NCBI RefSeq assembly: GCF_900113255.1
Contig: NZ_FOOR01000007.1
Coordinates: forward strand, 1-64,000
DNA from: Novosphingobium sp. CF614
Lineage (GTDB): Bacteria; Pseudomonadota; Alphaproteobacteria; Sphingomonadales; Sphingomonadaceae
Length of the DNA stretch: 64,000 nt
Direction of reading: 5' to 3'
In this document: positions 34,266 through 42,407 of the stretch, one piece after another
How the letters are laid out: the number at the start of each line of letters is the position of its first letter
How positions within the stretch are numbered: position 1 is the first letter of the stretch
Notes under the pieces: generated by a model
Told to the model about the DNA's origin: nothing
What the model saw: the letters and a program-made list of their open reading frames with translations, nothing else
Databases searched by the model: none
Made by a program: the position numbers and the translations under genes

Positions 34266-35033
34266 CTACGCGGAGAAGCGCGCGTAACGTTCGCGTTTCG
34301 CCTGAGCGGCCTTTCTCGCCTCCGCGATCTGGCGTTCTTCGGTGGCGAACAGGAGGCTGTCGATCACCTGGGTAAGGTGAGCCCGCATCGCCGCGCGAGC
34401 ACCATCGGGGTCCCGCCGCCTCAGGGCATCGAGAATTGCCGCGTGTTCGACCACCACCGGTTTGATATTGGCGGAGCGGGCCTTGGCATGGAGCAGCGCG
34501 GCCTCGGGTGAAGCGGCACGTAAGTCCCACAGCCGTTCGATCACGTCATAGATGGCAGCATTCCGGGTGGCGCGAGCGATTGCGACGTGGAACTGGCGAT
34601 CCGCCCTTTCCGTCCCATCCGGGTCGGCGTTCTCCCGGGCGATCTCCTCCACCAGTCGCGCGATCTCTGCCAGATCCTCTTCGGTGGCCTGCGTCGCGGC
34701 AAGCGCGGCAGCTTCGCTTTCGAACAGTAGCCGGGCCTCGCTCAGTTCGAAGCCCGAGACGTTGAAGCCTTCGGCGGCGCTTCCTTCCCCCGCGCCGGGA
34801 AGCTTGCGCACATGGGCCCCGGAGCCCACGCGGACCTCGATCAATCCCTGCACTTCAAGGGCGATAAGCGCTTCGCGCACGGTGGGACGGCTGACGCCGA
34901 ACCTGGCGGCCAGCTCACGCTCGGCAGGCAGGCGCGCGCCCACAGGATAGAGCCCCGATGCCAGTTCCTGGCGAAGATCGCGGACCAGATCCTGATAGAG
35001 TCGATCCTGCCCCTTGTCTGCACTGTTGCTCAT
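34266..35033 (-). CDS. GntR-family regulator, FadR subfamily (UxuR/ExuR-like)
   Basis: The 255-residue regulator has an N-terminal winged helix (residues ~15-80: YPVGARLPAERELAARFGVSRPTVREALIAL) and a C-terminal FCD ligand domain (LLFESEAAALAA, DRQFHVAIARATRNA, HAAILDALRRRDPDGARAAMRAHL). The start at 35033 follows AAGGAT; a longer frame would cross the operator at 35044-35056. FadR-type proteins bind TGGT-N3-ACCA palindromes, and three such sites occur in this locus, one before this gene. It probably represses its own operon, the TonB receptor and the hexuronate transporter until a uronate intermediate appears. The inducer is not known. Confidence 0.9.
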   Translation of the reverse strand: MSNSADKGQDRLYQDLVRDLRQELASGLYPVGARLPAERELAARFGVSRPTVREALIALEVQGLIEVRVGSGAHVRKLPGAGEGSAAEGFNVSGFELSEARLLFESEAAALAATQATEEDLAEIARLVEEIARENADPDGTERADRQFHVAIARATRNAAIYDVIERLWDLRAASPEAALLHAKARSANIKPVVVEHAAILDALRRRDPDGARAAMRAHLTQVIDSLLFATEERQIAEARKAAQAKRERYARFSA

Positions 35034-35043
35034 GGAAATCCTT

Positions 35044-35087
35044 TTGGTCTGACCAATATTATTGACAGGATGGTATAAGGCCGTCAA
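35044..35087. promoter_or_regulatory. Divergent gntR/manD promoter with perfect operator
   Basis: TTGGTCTGACCAA (35044-35056) is a perfect 13-bp palindrome. On the minus strand TTGACG (complement of 35082-35087), an 18-bp spacer and AATAAT (complement of 35058-35063) lie directly before it, the same layout as at the TonB receptor. On the plus strand TATAAG (35074-35079) could serve manD; its -35 position would fall inside the operator. One repressor could therefore control both directions. Confidence 0.7.
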
Positions 35088-35128
35088 GCTGTATGCCATC
35101 CTGTCCTTTGATGCGACCCGAGACCGTC

Positions 35129-36337
35129 ATGAAAATCACATCCGCCCGAGTCATTGTTACGAGTCCGGGACGCAATTTTGTTACACTCAAGATCGAGACG
35201 GACCAAGGTGTCTACGGCATTGGCGACGGAACGCTGAACGGCCGGGAAAAGTCCGTGGTCTCCTATCTCGAGGATCACGTCATCCCCTGCTTGATCGGAA
35301 TGGACCCGCAGCGGATCGAGGATATCTGGCAATATCTATATCGCGGCGCCTATTGGCGGCGAGGGCCGGTGACGATGCGGGCGATCGCTGCGGTCGACGT
35401 GGCGTTATGGGACATCAAGGCCAAGATGGCGGGCATGCCGCTGTACCAGTTACTGGGCGGGCGCAGCCGCGAGCGGGTGATGGTCTATGGTCATGCCAAT
35501 GGCAGCGACATTGCCGAGACGGTCGAGGCGGTCGGCCATTACATCGACCTGGGCTACAAGGCGATCCGAGCGCAGACCGGCGTGCCGGGCATCAAGGATG
35601 CTTACGGGGTCGGGCGCGGCAAGCTGTACTACGAACCGGCCGACGCCGCGCTGCCGTCGCTCACCGGTTGGGATACGCGCAAGGCGCTCAATTACGTGCC
35701 CAAGCTCTTCGAGAAGCTGCGCGCAACCTATGGCTTCGAGCATCACCTGCTCCACGACGGCCATCATCGCTACACCCCGCAGGAAGCAGCGAACCTGGGA
35801 AAAATGCTCGAGCCCTACCAACTCTTCTGGTTCGAAGACTGCACGGCGGCGGAAAACCAGGAGACGTTCAAATTTGTGCGCCAGCACACCGTTACCCCGC
35901 TGGCCGTGGGCGAAATCTTCAATACGATCTGGGACGCCAAGGACCTGATCCAGAACCAGCTCATCGACTACATCCGCTGCACTATCGTCGGCGCCGGCGG
36001 CGTCACGCACTTGCGCCGGATTGCCGATTTTGCCGCACTCTATCAGATCCGCACCGGCAGCCACGGCGCCACCGACCTCTCGCCGGTAACCATGGGGACC
36101 GCACTGCACTTCGATACATGGGTGCCCAATTTCGGCATCCAGGAATACATGCGCCACACTGAAGATACCGACGCAGTGTTCCCACACGACTACCGCTTCG
36201 AGGACGGGCACCTGATCTGCGGTGAAACCGCTGGACATGGTGTCGATATCGACGAGAAACTCGCCGCCAGATATCCCTACAAACCCGCCTACCTGCCCGT
36301 CGCAAGGCTGGAGGATGGCACCATGTGGAATTGGTAG
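35129..36337 (+). CDS. manD: D-mannonate dehydratase, enolase superfamily
   Basis: ManD dehydrates D-mannonate to 2-keto-3-deoxygluconate. Starting at the ATG at 35129 (KITSARVIV) gives 402 residues, the length of the Novosphingobium enzyme I remember. In that numbering the metal ligands Asp210, Glu236 and Glu262 and the catalytic Arg147 and Tyr159 and His212 are all in place. Other landmarks are [21 protein letters not shown] and the C-terminal LEDGTMWNW. Longer in-frame starts at 35093 and 35111 are less likely. It is transcribed away from gntR across a shared operator and followed 12 bp later by kdgK. It replaces the unrelated UxuA of enterobacteria. Confidence 0.96.
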   Translation: MKITSARVIVTSPGRNFVTLKIETDQGVYGIGDGTLNGREKSVVSYLEDHVIPCLIGMDPQRIEDIWQYLYRGAYWRRGPVTMRAIAAVDVALWDIKAKMAGMPLYQLLGGRSRERVMVYGHANGSDIAETVEAVGHYIDLGYKAIRAQTGVPGIKDAYGVGRGKLYYEPADAALPSLTGWDTRKALNYVPKLFEKLRATYGFEHHLLHDGHHRYTPQEAANLGKMLEPYQLFWFEDCTAAENQETFKFVRQHTVTPLAVGEIFNTIWDAKDLIQNQLIDYIRCTIVGAGGVTHLRRIADFAALYQIRTGSHGATDLSPVTMGTALHFDTWVPNFGIQEYMRHTEDTDAVFPHDYRFEDGHLICGETAGHGVDIDEKLAARYPYKPAYLPVARLEDGTMWNW

Positions 36338-36349
36338 GCATACTCAACG

Positions 36350-37270
36350 ATGGCACGGATCGTTTGTCTCGGCGAAGCCATGCTGGAACTCTCCCGAGCA
36401 GGAGAGTCCTGGCAGATGGGCTACGGCGGAGATACGCTCAACACCGCCATTCACCTTGCCCGTGCCGGTCACGACGTCGCGTACATGACGGCGCTGGGCA
36501 ACGACCTGTTCAGCCGGCATTTGCGATCGGCCTGGGCGGCGGAAGGGCTTGATTGCAGCTTAGTCATGACCCACCCCGTGCGGCATGCGGGACTCTATGC
36601 CATCGTTACCGACGATGCCGGCGAACGCAGCTTCACCTATTGGCGCGATACCAGCGCGGCGCGGGCCATGTTCGAACTGGACGCTGTCGGCGCCGCCATG
36701 GCCAAGGCGGAAAGAGTCGACTTGTTCTGTTTCTCGCTGATCTCGTTGGCGATCCTGCCTCCCCAGGGACGCGATGACCTGCTGAAACTTGCCGCGCGAG
36801 TGCGCGACAACGGCGGGCTCGTCGCTTTCGACGGCAACTTTCGTCCACAGTTGTGGGAGACGAGGGAAACCGCAATCCTGCTGCGTGATCGGGCCATTGC
36901 CCTTGCCGATATGGGCCTGCCCACGTTCGAGGATGAAGCGGCGCTTTCAGGCGCGGAAAATCCCGATGCAGTTGCACGGCACTGGCACCAGCTGGGCTGC
37001 GGCGAAGTGGTCGTCAAGCTCGGTCCCGATGGATGCCGACTTCCGGACGGTACGCCTCTCCCGCCATCGGCACGGCTCGACCCGATCGACACGAGCGGCG
37101 CCGGCGATGCATTCAACGGCGGTTACTTGGCAGCCCGCGCACAGGGCGCGTCGGTTGCCGAAGCCGCCCGCTCGGGGCACGACATAGCGGCTTGGACGGT
37201 CATGCGACGCGGAGCAGTTCCGCCACTGGACAGCACGGCTCCTTATTCACGATGTTTTCCGGATGATTGA
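36350..37270 (+). CDS. kdgK: 2-keto-3-deoxygluconate kinase
   Basis: KdgK phosphorylates KDG to KDPG, which then enters the Entner-Doudoroff aldolase step. The 306-residue PfkB-family protein opens RIVCLGEAMLELSRAGESW and has MGYGGDTLNTAIHLARAG, VAFDGNFRPQLW and the anion-hole signature DTSGAGDAFNGGYLAA with its catalytic Asp. It lies 12 bp after manD and completes the glucuronate route uxaC-uxuB-manD-kdgK within the window. The KDPG aldolase is not here. Confidence 0.93.
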   Translation: MARIVCLGEAMLELSRAGESWQMGYGGDTLNTAIHLARAGHDVAYMTALGNDLFSRHLRSAWAAEGLDCSLVMTHPVRHAGLYAIVTDDAGERSFTYWRDTSAARAMFELDAVGAAMAKAERVDLFCFSLISLAILPPQGRDDLLKLAARVRDNGGLVAFDGNFRPQLWETRETAILLRDRAIALADMGLPTFEDEAALSGAENPDAVARHWHQLGCGEVVVKLGPDGCRLPDGTPLPPSARLDPIDTSGAGDAFNGGYLAARAQGASVAEAARSGHDIAAWTVMRRGAVPPLDSTAPYSRCFPDD

Positions 37271-37331
37271 TCACAGCCGTCGGCGATTATCTCACCCGGT
37301 GAAGCCAGTCTCGCCGAATGAGTGCCTAACA

Positions 37332-37500
37332 TTACAGTTGCACTTTTTCCTTGAGATGAGCGCGTCTGGCGGCGGCTTGATGGGCGCGTCGCCAGCATGA
37401 CCATGCGATGACGTAGGCGGGTCGGATACGGCGTTGGGCAAGCCTGTTGGCGATGCGTCGGGCCTCCTGGATGGACCAGCGGTGTTGCTCCGATCCCCCA
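37332..37500 (-). pseudogene. IS transposase C-terminal remnant, inverted relative of 121-327
   Basis: Read on the minus strand this encodes HRWSIQEARRIANRLAQRR, YVIAWSCWRRAHQAAARRAHL, KEKVQL and TAA. It matches the tail at 121-327 closely in protein but not exactly in DNA, so the two are related copies that have diverged. No N-terminal part is present. It lies next to the tRNA fragment and marks the right edge of the sugar locus. Confidence 0.6.
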
Positions 37501-37555
37501 TTGGAACCCCACCGCGAGATAATGGGCCTGCGCTACCACTTAAGTTACTGAAGAG

Positions 37556-37601
37556 TGGTGCGCCCGACAGGATTCGAACCTGTGGCCCCCAGATTAGGAA
37601 T
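37556..37601 (-). tRNA. 3' fragment of tRNA-Arg(CCT), probable attachment-site remnant
   Basis: On the minus strand the sequence runs from the anticodon loop TTCCTAA (anticodon CCT) through the 3' anticodon stem TCTGG, variable loop, T arm (ACAGG-TTCGAAT-CCTGT), acceptor strand CGGGCGC and ACCA. The 5' half is missing: the bases before the loop do not pair with TCTGG, and no D arm is present. This is what remains at one end when an element integrates into a tRNA 3' end. By its orientation the element lies to the right, where the P2-like genes begin, and a whole tRNA-Arg(CCT) should lie at the far end. Confidence 0.8.
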
Positions 37602-38248
37602 TAGAGTGCCGTGCTGATTTATATAGGTTTTTTTGTAAACCTCGCCCCTCAGGAACCCCGCTAATCCTTGGCCACAAGCGCAGACTGTAAACTCGCGTCA
37701 GCGCAAGCAAGCGCACTATCCATCCGTGCACTAGAAGCGGGATCAACGATCTCAAGCTTTTATGGAAAAACGGCGTGGAACCGCCGTCTACCGAGATATT
37801 GAGGGTATCTCTCACAATCACATAACATTCCTAACATTCCTTTATTTTCAAAACGTTATAACATAATATAATCATAATATTGATATAATCATATTAGGTC
37901 TAAGGAAGATAATATTGCGCTCCGATAAAATTCTTTAAAAACAGTGATATAAGGTTTTTGGCCGAAAAATATTATGCCATGTTAGGCCTTAGGCATAACA
38001 TAGAGAACGGTAGTTTTCTGCGGGTTTCAGGCATACTTTCGGGGGAGATTAGGAATATTAGGTCTTTGCGAACCACACCCCCCTCCGCCAAATCGCAAGG
38101 CCATCCCGGAAGATGCAAGAAAATCGACGAAGAAGCCGAAAGCGAGGTGTGGGGGCGAGCGCGGCGCGCGGTTGCTAGAAGCTGTGTTGCCTGGGTGCGT
38201 AATATTGTTACGCTTCACGGGTCGTTTTATGAACGGCGCGGACATGCC
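37602..38248. other. AT-rich, gene-free segment between attachment site and phage genes
   Basis: About 650 bp without a convincing gene. The stretch 37820-38060 is much richer in A+T than anything else in the window. It contains an 11-bp direct repeat ATATTAGGTCT (37891-37901 and 38055-38065) and a doubled AACATTCCT near 37827-37842. Such segments can hold integrase arm sites or packaging signals; neither can be proved here. A plus-strand open frame from 37958 runs through the terminator and is not considered real. Confidence 0.5.
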
Positions 38249-38290
38249 AAAGACCCGGCAGGCGCTGTCCAGCGCGCCTGCCGGGTCTTT
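38249..38290. terminator. Strong hairpin terminator after the portal gene
   Basis: A perfect 17-bp stem (38249-38265 with 38274-38290) closes an 8-nt loop, and AAA/TTT ends the stem on both sides. It lies 20 bp beyond the stop of the minus-strand portal gene and can act in either direction. It would end the leftward P-Q transcript. Confidence 0.8.
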
Positions 38291-38310
38291 GAGTCAGTCT
38301 TTGTGAGAGG

Positions 38311-39396
38311 TCAGCGGGTCGCTGCCGGCTTCCTGATGCCGTCCTGGGTGATGACGCTGCCGTCGCTGCACATGTAGTCGCGGAAGGACAGGACCTGGGC
38401 GCCGAACCAGTCGTTCATTCGCAGCATGCGGCGGATGATGGGGATGATCTCGGTTCCGTAATAGGCGTCCAATGTCTCGCTCACCTTGCCGAATCCTGAG
38501 GCATTCTGCGGGATCACGCCGATCAGCACCGGCGGCGTGCGATGCGCTGCCAGCATGTCGTCCCGGCTGATGTTCTTGATGTTGGAGAATTCGTCCTTTG
38601 CGGTCACGTCGGCGATTGGAATGACCTGTACGCCATCCTTCTTACCTTTCGGGATATAGAGAAACATGTTCCGGAAATTGCCGATTCCCTTGGCCTGGGA
38701 CATCTTGTCACTGATCGCATCGGCGGTCTGAGTGTCCGCCAACGGCTCGCTGACATAGAGGATGAATCCGGCGTGGGCGCCGTTCAGGTAGTAGCGCCGA
38801 CGAAACAGCGTCGCGTTCTCGGACAGCAGGCCTGACTGCAATGCCGCCAGCCATTCCGGCATCCCATAGATTTCCTGGGCCACGTCCGGCTGCTGCAGGT
38901 GGAACATTCGCCCCGCCTCGAACTCATGGATGTCGCCGATCGGGCCGTTGACGAACCAGTAGACGCCCGGCTTCACCCCGGCACGGGTATGCATTGCCGG
39001 CGAATATCCCACACGAGCGAGCCGCCCGGACATGTTCGGCACCCATTCCAGATAACCGTTGCCCATTTGCAGAAAGTCCAGCGCGAACCGCTCGAAAGCA
39101 TCCGCGCCCAGCCACCGCGATGTGACCTGCTGGGCCACCAGCAGGTTGACCTTAAGGCCCAGCGCGCTGCGGTGATAGGGGCTCATGTTGAAGGTCTGTG
39201 CCAGCCTGCCCACCGGCAGCGGCGGCTCATACCAGCGGCCGTTGTGCCAAATCTCGAAATACTGGGCCAGTTCGCGCCGATCGAGCACGCTTTCCGGATC
39301 CCCGAACGAGAACATCTCGCTCTTGTAGTTGACCTGGTCGGCCTCGATCTGCTCGACCACGTCGGTGGAAGGCAGCGTGCTTTCGGTTGCGGTCAT
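38311..39396 (-). CDS. Q: Phage portal protein (P2 gpQ-like)
   Basis: The portal forms the twelve-fold ring through which DNA enters the capsid. The 361-residue protein has the P2 portal look: MFSFGDPESVLDRRELAQYFEIWHNGRWYEPP, LDFLQMGNGYLEW, RRYYLNGAHAGFILY and RTPPVLIGVIPQNASGFG. The ATG at 39396, eight bases after AGGAG, is chosen over a TTG at 39414. It runs leftward with the terminase gene, as in P2, and is followed by the 38249-38290 terminator. Confidence 0.93.
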   Translation of the reverse strand: MTATESTLPSTDVVEQIEADQVNYKSEMFSFGDPESVLDRRELAQYFEIWHNGRWYEPPLPVGRLAQTFNMSPYHRSALGLKVNLLVAQQVTSRWLGADAFERFALDFLQMGNGYLEWVPNMSGRLARVGYSPAMHTRAGVKPGVYWFVNGPIGDIHEFEAGRMFHLQQPDVAQEIYGMPEWLAALQSGLLSENATLFRRRYYLNGAHAGFILYVSEPLADTQTADAISDKMSQAKGIGNFRNMFLYIPKGKKDGVQVIPIADVTAKDEFSNIKNISRDDMLAAHRTPPVLIGVIPQNASGFGKVSETLDAYYGTEIIPIIRRMLRMNDWFGAQVLSFRDYMCSDGSVITQDGIRKPAATR

Positions 39397-39410
39397 TGCA
39401 TCGGCTCCTG

Positions 39411-41357
39411 TCAATCGAAGAACACAACCGTCCCGCCCGCGCCCTCACTGGCGCTGCCGGCGTCGAGCGGCTCGTTGGAAAGCGCGTTCAAAAGCGCCCA
39501 GGCCACGTCGGCATGGCCGACCTCGCCATTGCGCCGCGCGATATAGGTCACGCCCTTCTGACTCCCGGTCAGCGCCGGGCGGATGGCGATCAGGGCCTGC
39601 ATAAGGTCGGTCCAACCGGCGTCGAATTCGATCCGCTGGGCTCGGAACAGGTTCTGCCCCTTGATGACCAGCGCGGTCTTGCTGGCCACCGAATATTCGA
39701 TCTTGCGCACGGTGGGGAACCAGTGGCTCACCAGTTCGGCCACCGCGCCGCCGTGGCCGGTGGTGTCGATCGCGATATCGGTGACGTTGTAGCGCGCGTG
39801 GACTTCCTTGATGAAGTCGGCTTGGCCCGCATAGTCGCGGCCGTTGAGGCGATATTTCTCCAGCACGCGGAACTTGCCCCGGCCGGGATCGTCGGGCGGC
39901 GCCACCACCACCAGCGCGGCATCGTCGCGGCCCTGTTTGTTCGGGTCGTATCCGATCCATACCGGCTTGTCGCCGAACGGCCGGCCGCCGGGAATGTCCA
40001 CCAGCGCCGGCTTGAAATCACGCCACTTGAGGAAGCTGTCCACCCGCGCCGGCGCGATCCGGGCATAGGGAAAGCTGCTCTCGGTATCGTCGACATCTTC
40101 GCATTCGTAGAGATTGCGGAATGCTTCCTCGGAATATTCCCGGCGCAGATCGTCGACGTCGATCAGCCGGTTCAGGCCCATCGCGCAGGCGTCATGGATG
40201 GTGAGAATCTGCTGCCAGGACCCGTCCGGCATCCGCGCGCCATGGCGCAAATTGCGCAGGCTGATGTCGAACGGCTGCTGTTCGCCTTTGCCGCGGCCCC
40301 GGTTCCACTCCTCGCCAGACCAGAAGGCATAACTTTCGTGCGTCTTGGTCGACGGCGTCGAGAAATAGGTCTTTTTATAAACCTTGTGCGTCGCCATGCC
40401 GCTGGCGACGCGGTTCAGCTCCCCGAAACCATGAACCCAGGCGTATTCGTCAAAGTAGAAGTCGCCGCTCTCGCCCTGGGCAGTGGCCGAATTGGTTGAA
40501 AGAAAGTAAAAGCCGACCTGATCCAGCGATGGACCTGTCGGTTCGCCATCTTCATCGGCCGGATACTGCCCGACGAAATCGATCTGGATGATCTTGCCCT
40601 TGAGCTCCACCCCGGTGACACGGCGCACCCAGCTTACGATTTCGCGCCGGAATTTCAGCGCCTGGCGTTCGGACGCGGAAAGAAAAATCTGGTTGCGGGG
40701 CCGCTCGTCCTCTTCCAGCCTGGCCTTGCCACGGCCGTCCAGCACGGCCTTGGCCACTTTGGCCAGCGCCTCTCTGGCGAAATACCATGTCGCCCCGACC
40801 TGCCGGCTCTTGCGCAGCTTGCGGACGCGCTCGTCTCGGCGCGCCCACCACAGTTCCTGGTATTCGAAATTGCGATCGTGGAAATCGTCCAGCAGCGCCT
40901 GGTACTGCTCCAGTGTCAGGAAATTGCGCCGTTTCTCCGCCTGCTTGACCCTGGCCTCCGGCCCGTTGCGCGCGGCGATCCGTTCGTTGAGATCGCCTTC
41001 CTTGCCGGTTACCGAATATTTCTCGATCCGCGCCGCGCGCTCCAGCTGCCGCATCAGGAAATCGATGCGCTTCATATCGCCTTCGTTGAAAGGCTCCTTG
41101 TCCAGCAGCGTCGCGATCTTCGCCTCCACCCGGTCGGCGATGATCTTCACCGGCGGATCGTCGTCCCACCGCTCGCGGCTCTTCCAGCTCGATATGGTGC
41201 CTTCCGCCAGGTCCAGTTCGGCCGCGATGTCTGTGATCCGCCACCCGCGCCAATAGAGCGATCGCGCCTCCCGGCGCTGCGCGCGCGCCACCTGCCGGGT
41301 GACTGCGCGCTCTTCGGGTCCTGGGGCTTGGGCAATGTGCATGGCCTTGCCATGCAC
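39411..41357 (-). CDS. P: Terminase large subunit (P2 gpP-like ATPase/nuclease)
   Basis: This motor protein pumps and cuts phage DNA. The 648-residue protein starts with a helix-turn-helix-like region (LYWRGWRITDIAAELDLAEG). It has the P2-type Walker A variant RKSRQVGATWYFAREAL, a Walker B FYFDEYAW, and a nuclease-type acidic motif IGYDPNKQGRDDAALV with a later DTTGHGG. Its stop lies 15 bp before the preferred portal start. A GTG at 41357 gives the full frame; ATG 41342 is the alternative. It is divergent from the scaffold gene, with a late motif in between at 41392-41408. Confidence 0.94.
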   Translation of the reverse strand: MHGKAMHIAQAPGPEERAVTRQVARAQRREARSLYWRGWRITDIAAELDLAEGTISSWKSRERWDDDPPVKIIADRVEAKIATLLDKEPFNEGDMKRIDFLMRQLERAARIEKYSVTGKEGDLNERIAARNGPEARVKQAEKRRNFLTLEQYQALLDDFHDRNFEYQELWWARRDERVRKLRKSRQVGATWYFAREALAKVAKAVLDGRGKARLEEDERPRNQIFLSASERQALKFRREIVSWVRRVTGVELKGKIIQIDFVGQYPADEDGEPTGPSLDQVGFYFLSTNSATAQGESGDFYFDEYAWVHGFGELNRVASGMATHKVYKKTYFSTPSTKTHESYAFWSGEEWNRGRGKGEQQPFDISLRNLRHGARMPDGSWQQILTIHDACAMGLNRLIDVDDLRREYSEEAFRNLYECEDVDDTESSFPYARIAPARVDSFLKWRDFKPALVDIPGGRPFGDKPVWIGYDPNKQGRDDAALVVVAPPDDPGRGKFRVLEKYRLNGRDYAGQADFIKEVHARYNVTDIAIDTTGHGGAVAELVSHWFPTVRKIEYSVASKTALVIKGQNLFRAQRIEFDAGWTDLMQALIAIRPALTGSQKGVTYIARRNGEVGHADVAWALLNALSNEPLDAGSASEGAGGTVVFFD

Positions 41358-41391
41358 CCGCCAGCGCGGCCGTTGTCGAACCTGTCTGGTG

Positions 41392-41408
41392 GTAGGACCG
41401 GGTTCTAC
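41392..41408. promoter_or_regulatory. Late motif copy 1 (divergent P/O region)
   Basis: GTAGGACCGGGTTCTAC matches the phage motif GTA-N2-ACCGG-N3-CTAC, which has inverted GTAG/CTAC ends. It lies 34 bp from the GTG of the terminase gene and 115 bp from the scaffold ATG, where P2 has its paired late promoters. Function is inferred from recurrence only. Confidence 0.55.
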
Positions 41409-41523
41409 ATGCCCACCGCGTTGCCAGTGCCCCCCCGAATGGGCCTCAAGTCGCCATCAGACGACGAGTCAGACGATACGGGGGCGATGAACCGGCCCCG
41501 CGACCACACCGGAGCCGATCGCC

Positions 41524-42360
41524 ATGAAGACCAAGCCCTTCCTCCTCGCCACCGCCGGCTCGACGGTCGACGGCCGCACGATCGACGACAAGCTGCTGAA
41601 GGAAATGGCATCGAGCTACGACCCCAAGACCTATGGCGCCCGGCTCAACATCGAGCACATTCGCGGCATTTCCGGCGACAAGCCGTTCCGCGCCTATGGC
41701 GACGTGCTCGAACTCTCGACCGGGGAGGTAGACGTCAACTTCAACGGCAAGACCGAAAAGCGCCTGGGCCTGTTCGGCAGCTTCGACGTGACCGACGATG
41801 CCAAGGCGCTCAACGATGCCGCGCAGAAGGTCTATCCCTCGATCGAGATCGAGCCGGATTTCGGCGGCAAGGGCTTCGCCTACCTGATGGGCTGCGCCCT
41901 TACCGACAGCCCCGCCGCCATCGCCACCGATCGCCTCAAGTTCAACCGGCGGATGCCCGGCACCATCCATCTCTCGCGGGACGAAGCCGCACTGATCGAA
42001 TTTGCCGAGGACAAGACCGGCGACGCGGCGGATGGCCTGGTCCAGAAATTCGGCACCATGCTGGAAGGGCTTTTCGCGAAGTTCACGCCCGCGAAGCCGG
42101 CCGCCGATCCCGCCGATCCCAAGACCGGACAGGAGGCCGCTGCCTTCGATTTCGCGCAGCTCAAGCCGGTGTTCGAACAGTTAACCCAGGCCGTCACCGC
42201 CGAAATCGGCGCCCTGCGCACCGAACTGCGCGAGGAGGTCGACGGCCTCGCCGTCCAGTTCAAGCGCCTCGAGGAAGATCGCGAGGAGACCCCCGCCAAC
42301 ACTTACCGTGCCCGTCCCAAGTCGGACGGCAACGCCGGCAATTACGCCGGCATCTTCTGA
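41524..42360 (+). CDS. O: Capsid scaffolding protein/protease (P2 gpO-like)
   Basis: GpO scaffolds the procapsid and cleaves itself and other capsid proteins. The 278-residue protein has the family opening KTKPFLLATAGSTVDGRTID, then YDPKTYGARLNIEHIRGI, holding a candidate catalytic His, and YPSIEIEPDFGGKGFAYLMG. The C-terminal third (from ~residue 185) is a coiled-coil scaffold domain. The gene starts the rightward late block, with GGAG before the ATG, and is followed by the capsid gene. Confidence 0.93.
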   Translation: MKTKPFLLATAGSTVDGRTIDDKLLKEMASSYDPKTYGARLNIEHIRGISGDKPFRAYGDVLELSTGEVDVNFNGKTEKRLGLFGSFDVTDDAKALNDAAQKVYPSIEIEPDFGGKGFAYLMGCALTDSPAAIATDRLKFNRRMPGTIHLSRDEAALIEFAEDKTGDAADGLVQKFGTMLEGLFAKFTPAKPAADPADPKTGQEAAAFDFAQLKPVFEQLTQAVTAEIGALRTELREEVDGLAVQFKRLEEDREETPANTYRARPKSDGNAGNYAGIF

Positions 42361-42407
42361 ACGCCCGCCCCGACCGCACCCGCCTTTACTGAAACAGGAC
42401 CATAGAC

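Noticed and set aside
37820..38060. CRISPR array in the AT-rich segment
   Set aside because: Repeats are short (9-11 bp), few and unevenly spaced, with no spacer pattern and no cas genes.
37958..38377. Plus-strand open frame of 139 codons next to the attachment site
   Set aside because: It crosses the strong 38249-38290 hairpin and the portal gene end, and shows no family features.
41358..41523. P2-type Ogr/Delta box (TGT-N12-ACA) in the divergent P/O region
   Set aside because: No pair with the required 12-base spacing was found; the recurring GTA-N11-TAC motif explains the region better.
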